Below are positions 1 to 9,829 of a DNA stretch of 38,515 nt, in pieces; within the stretch, counting starts at the first letter, position 1; every line of letters begins with the position of its first letter. Made by a program: the position numbers and the translations under genes. The DNA is from Holophagales bacterium (GTDB lineage: Bacteria > Acidobacteriota > Thermoanaerobaculia > Multivoradales > Multivoraceae), in assembly GCA_009836625.1 (NCBI GenBank), contig VXVC01000008.1:1-38515 (forward strand), written 5' to 3'. The notes below the pieces were generated by a model. The model was not told the DNA's origin and made no database searches. It saw only the letters and a list, made by a program, of their open reading frames with translations.

Positions 1-3000
1 CTCGCTGGAGGCGGCGCTCAGTGTCGCGGTGACGGTGGTCGAGCCGGCGTTCTCGCCGACCGACGGCGAGCCCAGCACGAGGGAGACCGTCCGCGTGTCG
101 TCGTCCGTGATCGTGAGCGTCTTGTCCGTCGGCGCGGCGACGCCGTTGCCGCCGGTGACGGTCGCGCTGACCGTCACTTCCTTGTCGGGCCCGTCGACGG
201 AGTTGTCGACGGCGGCGATGGTCACGGTGCCGGTGCTGCTGGTCGAGCCCGCGGCGATGGTGAGGGTGTTGTTGGCGCTGAGCGTGAAGTCCGAGGAGGT
301 CGCCGGCGACACGGCAGTTGCCGAGACGGTCAGCGTCACGTCCTCGCTAGAGACTGCGCCCAGGGTCGCCGTCACCGTGGTGGAGCCGTCCTCGTCGATG
401 GAGGACGAGCTGAGCGCCAGGGACACCGTTGGCACACCCTCGTCATCCGTGATCGTCAGCGTCTCGTCCGATGGCGCCGCCACGCCGTGGCCGCCCGTAG
501 CGGTGGCGGACACGGTGACCTTCCTGTCGGGAGCGTCCACGTCGTTGTCGACCGCGGTGATCGTCACCGTGCCGGTGCTGGTGGTCGCCCCTCTTGCGAT
601 CGTCAGCGTCGTCCCGATCTGACTGAAGTCCCCGGACACCGTCGGGGACACGGCCGTCGCCGAGACTGTCAGCGTGACCGCCTCGTTGGACGCCGCGTTC
701 AGCGTCGCGGTGACCGCTGTCGAGCCACCGTTCTCGGAGATGGAGGAGGAGCCCAGGACCAGCGAGACCGTCCGTGTGTCGTCGTCGGTGATGGTCAGCG
801 TCTGATCGGATGGCGCGTCCACGCCGTTGCCGCCGGCGACGGTGGCGGAAACGGTCACCTCCTTGTTGGGGCCGTCGACGGTGTTGTCGACGGCGGCGAT
901 CGTCACGGTGCCGGTGCTGGTCGTGGTGCCCGCCGTGATGGTCAGGGTGTTGGCCCTGCTGAGCGTGAAGTCGGAAGAGGTGGCCGGCGACACGGCAGCC
1001 GCCGAGACGGTCAGCGTCACGTCCTCGCTGGAGACCGCGCTCAAGGTCGCCGTCACCGTGGTGGAGCCGTCCTCGTCGATCGACGACGAGCCCAGCGCCA
1101 GGGAGACGGTGGGTGCGTCCTCGTCGTCCGTGATGGTTAGCGTCTGATCCGACGGCGCCGCCACACCGTGGCCGCCGGTGGCGGTCGCGGACACCGTCAC
1201 CTCCTTGTCGGGAGCGTCGACGTCGTTGTCGACGGCGGTGATCGTCACCGTGCCGGTGCTGGTGGTGGCGCCTTTCGCGATCGTCAGCGTCGTTCCGGCC
1301 TGAGTGAAGTCCCCGGACACTGTGGGAGACACGGCCGTCGCCGAGACGGTCAAGGTCACCGCCTCGTTCGATGCCGCGTCCAGCGTCGCCGTCACCGCTG
1401 TCGAGCCACCGTTCTCGGATATCGATGACGAGCCCAGGACCAGCGACACCGTCCGCGTGTCGTCGTCCGTGATCGTCAGCGTCTTGTCCGACGGCGCGTC
1501 CACGCCGTTGCCGCCGGCGACGGTCGCCGAGACGGTGACTTCCTTGTTCGGTTCGTCGACTGTGTTGTCGACAGCCGTGATCGTCACGGTGCCCGTGCTG
1601 GTCGTCGCGCCGGCGGCGATCGTCAGTTTCTTGTCGGTGCTGAGCGTGAAGTCGGAGGCCGTGGCCGGCGATACCGCCGTCGCGGCCACGGTCAGGGTCA
1701 CGTCCGCACTCGACACGGCGCTCAGCGTCGCCGTGACCGTGGTCGAGCCGCCGTCCTCGCTCACCGAGGATGGTGTCAGCACCAGAGACAGCCCCGGCGT
1801 GCCCTCGTCGTCGGTGATCGTCAGCGTCTGATCGGACGGCGCGGCGACGCCGTTGCCGCCTGCCACCGTCGCCGACACCGTGACCTGCTTGTCGGGCGCG
1901 TCCACGTCGTTGTCGACGGCGGTGATCGTCACCGTGCCGGTGCTGGTGGTCGAGCCTGCCGCGATCGGCAGCTTCGTCCCGGTTTGGGAGAAGTCCCCGG
2001 GCACCGCCGGCGACACCGCGGCGGAGGCCACGGTCAGGGTCACGTCGGCGCTGGAGGCGGCGCTGAGTGTCGCCGTCACCGTGGTCGAGCCGGCGTTCTC
2101 GCTGATCGACGAGGAGCTCAGCGCCAGAGACACGGTCCGCGTGTCGTCGTCGGTGATCGTCAGCGTCTGGTTGGACGGCGCGGCGACGCCGTTGCCGCCC
2201 GCCGCCGTCGCCGAGACCGTGACCTGTTTGTCGGGCCCGTCGACTTCGTTGTCGACCGCTGTGATCGTCACGGTGCCCGTGCTGGTCGTCGAACCCGCCG
2301 CGATGGTCAGGGTCTTGTCGGTGCTGAGCGTGAAGTCGGAGGCCTTGGCCGGCGATACCGCCGTCGCGGCCACGGTCAGGGTCACGTCCGCACTCGACAC
2401 GGCGCTCAGCGTCGCCGTGACCGTGGTCGAGCCGCCGTCCTCGCTCACCGAGGATGGTGTCAGCACCAGAGACAGCCCCGGCGTGCCCTCGTCGTCGGTG
2501 ATCGTCAGCGTCTGATCGGACGGCGCGGCGACGCCGTTGCCGCCTGCCACCGTCGCCGACACCGTGACCTGCTTGTCGGGCGCGTCCACTTCGTTGTCCA
2601 CCGCCGCGATCGTTACCGTCCCCGTGCTGGTGGTCGAGCCTGCCGCGATCGTCAGCTTCGTCCCGTTCTGACTGATGTCTTCGGCTACCGCGGGTGCTGC
2701 CGCCGCCGAAGATACATCGAGCGTTACGGGCGCGCTGGACGCCGCGCTCAGGGTCGCGGTCACCGTGGTCGAGCCGCCGTTCTCGCTCACCGAGGACGGT
2801 GTCAGGACCAGGGAGACCGTCGGCCGGTCCTCGTCGTCGGTGATCGTCAACGTCTGCGACGACGGAGCGGAGACTCCGTTGCCGCCGGAGACGGTCGCGC
2901 TGGCGGTGACCTTCTTGTCGGGAGCGTCCACGTCGTTGTCGATCGCGGTGATCGTCACCGTGCCGGTGCTGGTCGTGGCCCCCGCCGCGATCGTCAGCGT

Positions 3001-6000
3001 CGTGCCGTTCTGCGTGAAGTCGCCCGTCACGGCGGGTGCCTCCGGTGCGGCCGACACGGTCACGACGACCGCTTCGCTCGACGCGGCGCTCAGGGTCGCG
3101 GTCACGGTGACGGAGCCGCCGCCCTCGGCGATCGACGAGGAACTCAGCACCAGGGACACTGTTGCCGTGTCGTCGTCGCTGATCGTCAGCGTCAGGTTGG
3201 ACGGCGCGGCGACGCCGTTGCCGCCTGCCGCGGTGGCCGAGACGATGACCTGCTTGTCCGGGGCGTCGACTTCGTTGTCCACCGCAGTGACCGTCACCGT
3301 GCCGGTGCTGGTCGTCGAGCCGGCGGCGATCGTGAGCGTCCTGTCGGCGCTTAGCGAGAAGTCGCTTGATGCCGCCGGCGAGACCGCGGCGGCGGCCACG
3401 GTCAGCGTCACGTCCTGGCTTGAGACCGCGCTGAGCGTCGCCGTGACCGTGGTCGAGCCGCCGTTCTCGCTCACCGAGGACGGTGTCAGCACCAGGGAGA
3501 CCGTCGGCGTGTCGTCGTCGTCGGTGATCGTCAGCGTCTGATCCGACGGCGCGGCGACGCCGTTGCCGCCCGTTGCGGTCGCCGAGACGGTCACCTGCTT
3601 GTCGGGCGCGTCCACGTCGTTGTCGACCGCGGTGATCGTCACCGTCCCCGTGCTGGTCGTCGAGCCCGCGGCGATCGTCAGCGCCGTGTCGGTGCTCAGG
3701 CTGAAGTCCGACGTCGTTGCCGGCGACACCGGCGCCGCCGAGACGGTCAGGGTCACGTCCTGGCTGGAGGCGGCGTTCAGGGTTGCCATCACGGTCGTCG
3801 AGCCGGCGTTTTCGGCGATCGACGAGGAGCTCAGCGCCAGGGAGACCGACCGCCTCTCGTCGTCCGGGATGGTCAGCGTCTGGTTCGGTGGCGCGGCGAC
3901 GCCGTTGCCGCCCGCCGCCGTCGCCGAGACGGTCACCTGCTTGTCCGGTGCGTCGACATCGTTGTCGACGGCCGTGATCGTCACCGTTCCCGTGCTGGAC
4001 GTCGAGCCCGCGGCGATGGTCAGGGTCGTCCCGGTCTGCGTGAAGTCCTCCGACACCGCCGGCGACACCGCCGTGGCCGAGACCGTCAGCGTCACATCCT
4101 GGCTGGAGATGGCGCTGAGCGTCGCCGTCACGGTCGTCGAACCGGCGTTTTCGGCGATCGACGACGAGCTCAGCGCCAGGGAGACCGCCGGCGTGCTCTC
4201 GTCGTCGGTGATCGTCAGGGTCTGATCCGACGGCGCGGCGACGCCGTTGCCGCCCGCTGCGGTCGCCGAGACGGTCACCTGCTTGTCGGGCGCGTCCACG
4301 TCGTTGTCGACCGCGGTGATCGTCACCGTCCCCGTGCTGGTCGTCGAGCCCGCGGCGATCGTCAGCGCCGTGTCGGTGCTCAGGCTGAAGTCGCCCGACA
4401 CTGCCGGCGACACTGGAGAAGCGGATACCGTGAGCGTCACGGCTTGGCTCGAGACCGCGCTGAGCGTCGCCGTCACCGTGGTCGAGCCGCCGTCCTCGGT
4501 CACCGAGGACGGTGTCGGCACCAGGGAGACCGTCGGCGTGTCGTCGTCGTCGGTGATCGTCAACGTCTGCGACGACGGGGCGGAGACTCCGTTGCCGCCT
4601 GCCACGGTGGCCGACACCGTAACCTGCTTGTCGGGTGCGTCCACGTCGTTGTCCACCGCCGTGATCGTCACGGTCCCGGTGCTGGTCGTCGAGCCCGCCG
4701 CGATCGTCAGGGTCGTCCCGGTCTGCGTGAAGTCCCCCGACACCGCCGGCGACACCGGCGCTGTCGAGACGGTGACCGTCACGTCCCTGCTGGAGGCCGC
4801 GCTCAGGGTCGCGGTCGCGGTCGTCGAGCCTCCATTCTCCGAGACGGAAGTCGGGCTCAGCGCCAGGGTCACGGTCGGCGTGTCCTCGTCGTCGGTGATC
4901 GTCAGCGTCTGGTTCGGCGGCGCGGCGACGCCGTTGCCGCCCGCCGCTGTCGCCGAGACGGTCACCTGCTTGTCCGGCGAGTCGACATCGTTGTCGACTG
5001 CGGTGATCGTCACCGTTTCGGTGCTGGTCATCGAGCCCGCGGCGATGGTCAGGGTCGTCCCGGTCTGCGTGAAGTCCTCCGACACCGCCGGCGACACCGC
5101 CGTGGCCGAGACGGTCAGCGTCACGTCCTGGCTGGAGACGGCGCTCAGCGTCGCCGTGACCGTGATCGAGCCGCCGTCTTCATCGACCGACGACGAACTC
5201 AGCACGAGCGAGACGGTCGGCGCACCCTCGTCGTCGGTGATCGTCAGGGTCTGGTCCGCCGGAGCGGCCGCGCCGTTGCCGCCGGAGGCGGTCGCCGAGA
5301 CCGTGACTTCCTTGTCGGGCGCGTCCACGTCGTTGTCGACCGCCGTGATCGTCACCGTGCCCGTGCTCGTCGTCGAGCCGGCGGCGATCGTCAGCTTCGT
5401 GTTGGCGCTGAGCGTGAAGTCGCCCGACACCGCCGGCGATACGGCCGCCGCCGCCACCGTCAGCGCCACGTCCTCGCTCGACACCGTGCTCAGCGTGGCC
5501 GTCACCGTCGTCGAGCCGCCGTCCTCGGTAACGGAAGACGGGCCCAGCGCCAGCGACACCGTTGCCGTGTCGTCGTCCGTGATCGTTCCAGTGGCGGTCG
5601 AGGTGCCCAGCGAGACACCTTCGGGCAGGCTGCTGGCCGAAATCGTGACCTCCAGCGTTTCGTCGACTTCGTCCACATCGTCGGCAGTCGTCTGGATCTC
5701 CAGCGTTGCGGTGGTGTCGCCGGCGGCAATCGTGACGTCGGTCGCCTTCTGCGCGGTGTAGTCGCTGGCCGCTGCAGCGCTGCCGTCGGCGGTCTGCCAG
5801 GAGAAGCCGACGTCGCTGTCCGCGGCCTGGGAGAGCTTGACGGTGAAGGACGCCTTGCCGCCCTCGGCGACGGCCACGGACGCGGGGTCGAGGGCCAGTG
5901 TCGCCGTGTCGTCGTCGGTGATCGTCGCGGTGGCCGTGGCGTCGTCCAGCGTGATGCTCGACACGCCGGCGGCCAGGTCGGAGAGGGTCACGGTGAACGT

Positions 6001-9000
6001 CTCGTCGCCCTCGACCAGGGTGTCGGCGGTGGTCTGTACGTCGACGGTGGCCGACGTTTCCCCGGCCGGTATGGCGACGCTGGTCGCCGTTTGCGCCGTG
6101 TAGTCGCTGCCGGCCTGTGCGGTGCCGTCCGTGGTCTGCCAGTCGGCCTTGACCGTGACGTCGTTCGCCGCCGCCTTCGACAGGGATACGGTGAAGGACG
6201 CCTTCTCGCCTTCCGCTACCGAGACCGTGGTCGGGTCGAACCCGAGGGTTGCCGAGTCGTTGTCGACGATCGTGGCCGTGGCCGTGTGTTTGAGGGCGGC
6301 GGCGTAGATCTGGCTCGATTCGGTCAGGACGAAGAAGTAGACCCTGAACGTTTCGTCTTTCTCGACCAGGTCGTCGTCCGTCGTCTGCACCTCGTAGACG
6401 ACCGAGGTTTGGCCGGCTGCGATGCTGAGGGACCCAGTCGATAGGGCGTGGAAGTCGGTGCCTGCGGTGGCATGGTCGGTCGAGGAGGGGAGTACGTAGA
6501 GCCTGACGGGACTGACGGCGGCCCGGGAGAGCGTGATCGTGAACGACGCCTTCCCGCCCTCCGTTACCTGGAGGTTCAAGGGGTCGAACTGAACGGTGGC
6601 GGAGTCGTCTTCGAGAATCGTCCAGGTGAGCGCGGCCGGCGCCGCCGCGCCCAGGCTGCTGGTCACGGAACCGCTGACGGTCACCTTCTTGCTCGCCCCG
6701 ACGACCTCGTCGCCCACCGCGGTCAACGTCACCGTGCCCGTGCTCACCGTGGCGCCGGCCGCGATCGTCAGCGTCGTTCCGGTCTGCGTGAAATCGCCGG
6801 AGTCCGCCGGCGCCACCGCCGAGGCCGCCACGGTCACGGTCACGTCCTCGCTCGAGAGGACGCTCAGCGTCGCCGTGACGGTCGTCGAGCCTCCGTTCTC
6901 GGCCACGGCGGGCGAACTCAGGTTCAGCGCCACGGTCGGCGTGTCCTCGTCGTCGGTCACCGTCACCGTCGCGGTCGCGTCGCTGAGCGTCACCTGGTCC
7001 GACGGCTGCGGGTCGCTCAACGTCACGGTGAAGGTCTTGTCCGGCTCGGCCACTTCGTCGTCCAGCAGCGATACGCTCGTGGTGGCCGTGGTCGAGCCGG
7101 CCGGGATGGTCAACGTGCCGCTGGCGGCCGTGTACTCGCTGCCCGCGGTCGCGGTTCCGTCCGAGGTCGCCCAGGAGAGCGTCACCGCGCGCTCGGGCGC
7201 CTGGCTCAGGGTCACGGTCAGCACCGCGGTTCCTGCCGACTCGGACACGGTGACGTCCGCCACGGACGCGGTCAGCGCGTCATCGTCCGCGATGGTCGCC
7301 GTCGCTGTCGTGTTGCCGAGGGTCACGCCTTCCGGGAACGCCGGGTCCGACAGGCGCATGACGAAGGTCTCGTCCTCTTCGACGCGCGTGTCGTCGTCGG
7401 TCACGATCAGGATCGTCTTCGTCGTCTCCCCGGGCGCGAAGGTCAGCGAGACGGCCGTTGCCTTGAAGTCGCTTGCCTCCGCGGGCGTCTGACCCCCGAT
7501 CGCGGTGCCCGCCCATACCGTTGCTTCGCTCGACGCCGCCTTCGACATGGTCACCGTGAAGGTCGCCCCCTCGCCTTCCTCCACCGGCGCCGCGGGTCCC
7601 GACACGTCGACCGTCGCCGTGTCGTCGTCGGCGATCGTCACCGTCACGGGCGTGCCGCTCGGCCTGACGATCCCGCTGTAGGCGGCGCGCCGGACGATGA
7701 ACGTCTCCGCGCCCTCGACGATGTCGTCCTGCGTCGTCTGGACGGTGAACGTCTTCTCCTTCTCGCCGGGCGCGAACGTTATCCTCCGCGACTCGGCGAC
7801 CGTGTAGTCCGCACTCGACGTCGTTTCGTCCCGGACAAGGTAGGTCAGCCACGTCTCGAACGCGGCCGGTTTCGACCTGACCACCTTCAGCGTCGCCGCT
7901 TCGCCTTCCGCCACCGGTGCGGACGGCCCCAGCAGCGAGATGACCGTGTCGTGGTCGTCGTCGTCGATGCTCACCGTGGCATCCGCGGTCGTCACGCTGG
8001 CCTTGCTGCCCGCGGCCAGTCGGACCTTGAACTGCTCCGTCATCTCGATGACGCTGTCCTGCGTCGTCTGCACCGTGATCGTCTCCTCCGTCTCCCACGG
8101 GCTCAACGTCACCGTTGTCGACGCCACGGCCGTGTAGTCCGTGTCGGCGTCGGCCCCATCCTCGACTTCGACGGTCGACCAGCTCACGTCGACGGCGGCT
8201 TCCCTGACCGCGTCGGCGTCGTCCGGCCGCACCCTGAACGTCGCCGCGCCCCCCTCCACTACGCTGACGGAGGTCGGAGCAATGCTCACCGCCGTGACGT
8301 CGTTGTCGGAGATCGCCGCCGTCTGCCCGACGCTGAACGCCGTGCCCCACTCGACCATGTCCGACCTCCCCGCCCAGGGCCCGACCCGGACCAGGAAGTG
8401 CTCTTCGCCTTCCGTCACCTCGTCGTCCACCGTGGGGATCGAGACGGTCTTCGTCGTTTCGCCGGCTTTGAAGACGAGATTCCCGAACAGGTTGTCCAGG
8501 TCGATGTCGCGGTAGATGTCGGCTGCGGACGACCTCTTCTTGATTGGCTCGATCCACCACTGGGCGGTAACGCTTTCCTGTAGAGCTTTCGTCAGCGTGA
8601 ACGTGAATACCGCCGGATTGCCTTCCACCACGGCTGCGGAGGGCGCCTTCAGCGTCATCGCCGCGACATCGTCGTCCTGGATGATCACGGGCTTGTTCTT
8701 CGTCTCGACCCCGATCGATGACCCGAACTGGCTCGCGTGGGCGGGCGTGAGCGAGATCGCGACCGACAGGGTCTCGTCGCCTTCCCGGACCTCGTCCTCG
8801 GTCGTCTGCAGAGTCACCGTCTTGGTGCTCTTGCCGTTTGTGGGAAGGAAGTGAACCGTGGTCGCGACCGGCGTGTAGTCGCCCGCGCCGGCGGTTCCGT
8901 GCGCGGTCGTCACGTTCACGGACAGTTGGCGCTCCACCCGGCGGTCCAGCGTCAGCTTGATCTGCGCCGCGTCGCCTTCGGCGACGGTCAGCGCCGCGAC

Positions 9001-9636
9001 CCCATCTTCCACGGAAACGGCCGCGAAGTCGTTGTCCCTGATCCGGACGGAGGCGCAACGCTTGGCGGGGTAGTACGAGTACGCTTCTCCTAGCGCGGGC
9101 TCGAAGCAGAGATGGACCGCTTCGTAGCCCTCGACCAGCGAGTCGTCGATGGTCGCCAAGCTGACCCCGATGTTCCGGTTGGAGGCGCTGAACTTGAGTC
9201 GGAAGCGGGACCGATGAAACGAGTAGTCGCTGCCGATCGTCGCGTCGCCGCTAAGCGTGACCCACACGGTGAGCGAGAGGTTCTGGTCGATCCACTTCTG
9301 GTGGACGTCCGTCAGCGAGAGGATGATTCGCGCCGACCGGCCTTCGGTGACGGTCTTGATTCGCTCGGAGGTCGGCGCATCGAAGGAACCCTCGTACCAC
9401 TCGACGGTAGGTGGTTGGAAGCTGGCCTGGGCCTGGACGGCCTGGCCGAGAAGTGCCAGAGCCGCCGCGGCGAGCCAGGCCCGAATCAGCCGCCGACGCC
9501 ACGACCGCTCCGCAGCCGGTTCCGTTCCGATGCCGTCGTCCGGTCGCGGGTCCTTCGAGACCGGTGGCGATGGACGCGGACCGAGGGACGCAGCCCGCCA
9601 TCGCGGCTGTGCGTGCGTTTCTCGTGGCCGGTCCAT
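1..9636 (-). CDS. Giant secreted Calx-beta/Ig-like repeat protein (3' end outside window)
   Basis: One minus-strand frame stays open from an ATG at 9636 to the left edge (3212 codons) with no stop or frameshift that I could find. Upstream, AGGGG stands about 9 bases before the ATG. Residues 1-49 are charged and proline-rich; then comes a hydrophobic stretch (LIRAWLAAAALALLGQAVQA) that looks like a signal peptide ending at AQA. The rest is about 27 domains of 110-120 residues, nearly all ending in an acidic D-D/N-D/E turn (for example TITDDD, ISDND). Domains before residue about 1350 are typical Calx-beta (VAEGE..TFTV..., DYT, F.PGET.KT, D...VEGDETF). Later ones are a more uniform Ig-like variant. 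Calx-beta domains bind calcium and are common in surface adhesins; adhesion or matrix binding is therefore inferred. The C-terminus and any secretion or anchoring domain lie outside the window. Confidence 0.9.
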   Translation of the reverse strand, partial: MDRPRETHAQPRWRAASLGPRPSPPVSKDPRPDDGIGTEPAAERSWRRRLIRAWLAAAALALLGQAVQAQASFQPPTVEWYEGSFDAPTSERIKTVTEGRSARIILSLTDVHQKWIDQNLSLTVWVTLSGDATIGSDYSFHRSRFRLKFSASNRNIGVSLATIDDSLVEGYEAVHLCFEPALGEAYSYYPAKRCASVRIRDNDFAAVSVEDGVAALTVAEGDAAQIKLTLDRRVERQLSVNVTTAHGTAGAGDYTPVATTVHFLPTNGKSTKTVTLQTTEDEVREGDETLSVAISLTPAHASQFGSSIGVETKNKPVIIQDDDVAAMTLKAPSAAVVEGNPAVFTFTLTKALQESVTAQWWIEPIKKRSSAADIYRDIDLDNLFGNLVFKAGETTKTVSIPTVDDEVTEGEEHFLVRVGPWAGRSDMVEWGTAFSVGQTAAISDNDVTAVSIAPTSVSVVEGGAATFRVRPDDADAVREAAVDVSWSTVEVEDGADADTDYTAVASTTVTLSPWETEETITVQTTQDSVIEMTEQFKVRLAAGSKASVTTADATVSIDDDDHDTVISLLGPSAPVAEGEAATLKVVRSKPAAFETWLTYLVRDETTSSADYTVAESRRITFAPGEKEKTFTVQTTQDDIVEGAETFIVRRAAYSGIVRPSGTPVTVTIADDDTATVDVSGPAAPVEEGEGATFTVTMSKAASSEATVWAGTAIGGQTPAEASDFKATAVSLTFAPGETTKTILIVTDDDTRVEEDETFVMRLSDPAFPEGVTLGNTTATATIADDDALTASVADVTVSESAGTAVLTVTLSQAPERAVTLSWATSDGTATAGSEYTAASGTLTIPAGSTTATTSVSLLDDEVAEPDKTFTVTLSDPQPSDQVTLSDATATVTVTDDEDTPTVALNLSSPAVAENGGSTTVTATLSVLSSEDVTVTVAASAVAPADSGDFTQTGTTLTIAAGATVSTGTVTLTAVGDEVVGASKKVTVSGSVTSSLGAAAPAALTWTILEDDSATVQFDPLNLQVTEGGKASFTITLSRAAVSPVRLYVLPSSTDHATAGTDFHALSTGSLSIAAGQTSVVYEVQTTDDDLVEKDETFRVYFFVLTESSQIYAAALKHTATATIVDNDSATLGFDPTTVSVAEGEKASFTVSLSKAAANDVTVKADWQTTDGTAQAGSDYTAQTATSVAIPAGETSATVDVQTTADTLVEGDETFTVTLSDLAAGVSSITLDDATATATITDDDTATLALDPASVAVAEGGKASFTVKLSQAADSDVGFSWQTADGSAAAASDYTAQKATDVTIAAGDTTATLEIQTTADDVDEVDETLEVTISASSLPEGVSLGTSTATGTITDDDTATVSLALGPSSVTEDGGSTTVTATLSTVSSEDVALTVAAAAVSPAVSGDFTLSANTKLTIAAGSTTSTGTVTITAVDNDVDAPDKEVTVSATASGGNGAAAPADQTLTITDDEGAPTVSLVLSSSSVDEDGGSITVTATLSAVSSQDVTLTVSATAVSPAVSEDFTQTGTTLTIAAGSMTSTETVTITAVDNDVDSPDKQVTVSATAAGGNGVAAPPNQTLTITDDEDTPTVTLALSPTSVSENGGSTTATATLSAASSRDVTVTVSTAPVSPAVSGDFTQTGTTLTIAAGSTTSTGTVTITAVDNDVDAPDKQVTVSATVAGGNGVSAPSSQTLTITDDDDTPTVSLVPTPSSVTEDGGSTTVTATLSAVSSQAVTLTVSASPVSPAVSGDFSLSTDTALTIAAGSTTSTGTVTITAVDNDVDAPDKQVTVSATAAGGNGVAAPSDQTLTITDDESTPAVSLALSSSSIAENAGSTTVTATLSAISSQDVTLTVSATAVSPAVSEDFTQTGTTLTIAAGSTSSTGTVTITAVDNDVDAPDKQVTVSATAAGGNGVAAPPNQTLTIPDDERRSVSLALSSSSIAENAGSTTVMATLNAASSQDVTLTVSAAPVSPATTSDFSLSTDTALTIAAGSTTSTGTVTITAVDNDVDAPDKQVTVSATATGGNGVAAPSDQTLTITDDDDTPTVSLVLTPSSVSENGGSTTVTATLSAVSSQDVTLTVAAAAVSPAASSDFSLSADRTLTIAAGSTTSTGTVTVTAVDNEVDAPDKQVIVSATAAGGNGVAAPSNLTLTISDDDTATVSLVLSSSSIAEGGGSVTVTATLSAASSEAVVVTVSAAPEAPAVTGDFTQNGTTLTIAAGATTSTGTVTITAIDNDVDAPDKKVTASATVSGGNGVSAPSSQTLTITDDEDRPTVSLVLTPSSVSENGGSTTVTATLSAASSAPVTLDVSSAAAAPAVAEDISQNGTKLTIAAGSTTSTGTVTIAAVDNEVDAPDKQVTVSATVAGGNGVAAPSDQTLTITDDEGTPGLSLVLTPSSVSEDGGSTTVTATLSAVSSADVTLTVAATAVSPAKASDFTLSTDKTLTIAAGSTTSTGTVTITAVDNEVDGPDKQVTVSATAAGGNGVAAPSNQTLTITDDDTRTVSLALSSSSISENAGSTTVTATLSAASSADVTLTVASAAVSPAVPGDFSQTGTKLPIAAGSTTSTGTVTITAVDNDVDAPDKQVTVSATVAGGNGVAAPSDQTLTITDDEGTPGLSLVLTPSSVSEDGGSTTVTATLSAVSSADVTLTVAATAVSPATASDFTLSTDKKLTIAAGATTSTGTVTITAVDNTVDEPNKEVTVSATVAGGNGVDAPSDKTLTITDDDTRTVSLVLGSSSISENGGSTAVTATLDAASNEAVTLTVSATAVSPTVSGDFTQAGTTLTIAKGATTSTGTVTITAVDNDVDAPDKEVTVSATATGGHGVAAPSDQTLTITDDEDAPTVSLALGSSSIDEDGSTTVTATLSAVSSEDVTLTVSAAAVSPATSSDFTLSRANTLTITAGTTTSTGTVTIAAVDNTVDGPNKEVTVSATVAGGNGVDAPSDQTLTITDDDTRTVSLVLGSSSISENGGSTAVTATLNAASNEAVTLTVSATAVSPTVSGDFSQIGTTLTIARGATTSTGTVTITAVDNDVDAPDRKVTVSATATGGHGVAAPSDETLTITDDEGVPTVSLALSSSSIDEDGSTTVTATLGAVSSEDVTLTVSATAVSPATSSDFTLSANNTLTIAAGSTSSTGTVTIAAVDNSVDGPDKEVTVSATVTGGNGVAAPTDKTLTITDDDTRTVSLVLGSPSVGENAGSTTVTATLSAASSE
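1662..2589 (-). repeat. Two-domain (684-bp) duplication with 244 identical bases
   Basis: Bases 1662-1905 and 2346-2589 match at every position when compared by eye. They are 684 bp apart, which is exactly two 342-bp repeats. The single-repeat neighbours are less alike, so the copied unit was a pair of domains. The lack of silent changes means that the copying or gene conversion is recent. Confidence 0.85.
3574..4392 (-). repeat. Second two-domain duplication, 135 identical bases at 684-bp offset
   Basis: Bases 3574-3708 equal 4258-4392 without mismatch, again 684 bp apart. This is a second case of the same two-domain step in another part of the array. Confidence 0.8.
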
Positions 9637-9783
9637 TCCGTTGGTTCCCCTATGTATCTAGACGGGACTTACACGCCTTCCCCTACCGCTCTCACACGGC
9701 ACGTTCATGGATCAAGAGTCGACGCCGGAAGGGACCCTTTCCGCCTGCAAACGCAGGTCGAAGTTCAAGCGACGTTCTTCTGC

Positions 9784-9799
9784 TTCTAGGTCACTAGAA
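9784..9799. promoter_or_regulatory. Palindrome TTCTAG-N4-CTAGAA, possible operator
   Basis: A perfect 6-bp inverted repeat with a 4-base centre (GTCA), about 150 bp upstream of the giant gene start. In a genome this GC-rich a 16-base AT-rich palindrome stands out, and the form fits a dimeric helix-turn-helix regulator. No regulator gene is adjacent. Confidence 0.35.
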
Positions 9800-9804
9800 C
9801 CCAG

Positions 9805-9829
9805 AAAGGTAGGGGAGACAAATACCTTT
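9805..9829. promoter_or_regulatory. Inverted repeat AAAGGTA-N11-TACCTTT
   Basis: A perfect 7-bp inverted repeat with an 11-base centre, starting 5 bases after the palindrome at 9784-9799. On the plus strand it runs into TTTTT, but no plus-strand gene ends here, so an operator is as likely as a terminator. Confidence 0.35.

Larger units (their letters stand above)
100..5580 (-). repeat. Sixteen tandem ~342-bp (114-aa) Ig-like repeats inside the giant gene
   Basis: The codons for the motif LTITDDD/E recur near 103, 450, 785, 1122, 1463, 1815, 2148, 2499, 2842, 3174, 3525, 3864, 4206, 4548, 4893, 5236 and 5574, a mean period of about 342 bp. Each unit reads roughly VSL.LS..S..E..GSTTVTA, then LS..SSEDVTLTV, SP....DF, LTIAAG, STGTVTI.AVDN.VD.PDK, VTVSA, GG.GVAAP. 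Two subtypes differ before LTIAAG: one has FTQTGTT, the other FTLSTDK or LSANN. They partly alternate along the array. Confidence 0.92.

Noticed and set aside
29..8854. Chain of long plus-strand open frames opposite the giant gene, rich in Val, Ser and Thr
   Set aside because: All lie in one frame antisense to the repeat codons and mirror the repeat period. They result from biased codon use (few TTA, CTA and TCA codons) on the real minus strand.
1..9636. Frameshift or stop splitting the giant gene
   Set aside because: The codon phase at the left edge (GENAGSTTVTATLSAASSE) is the same as that set by the ATG at 9636, and the repeats keep one phase throughout.
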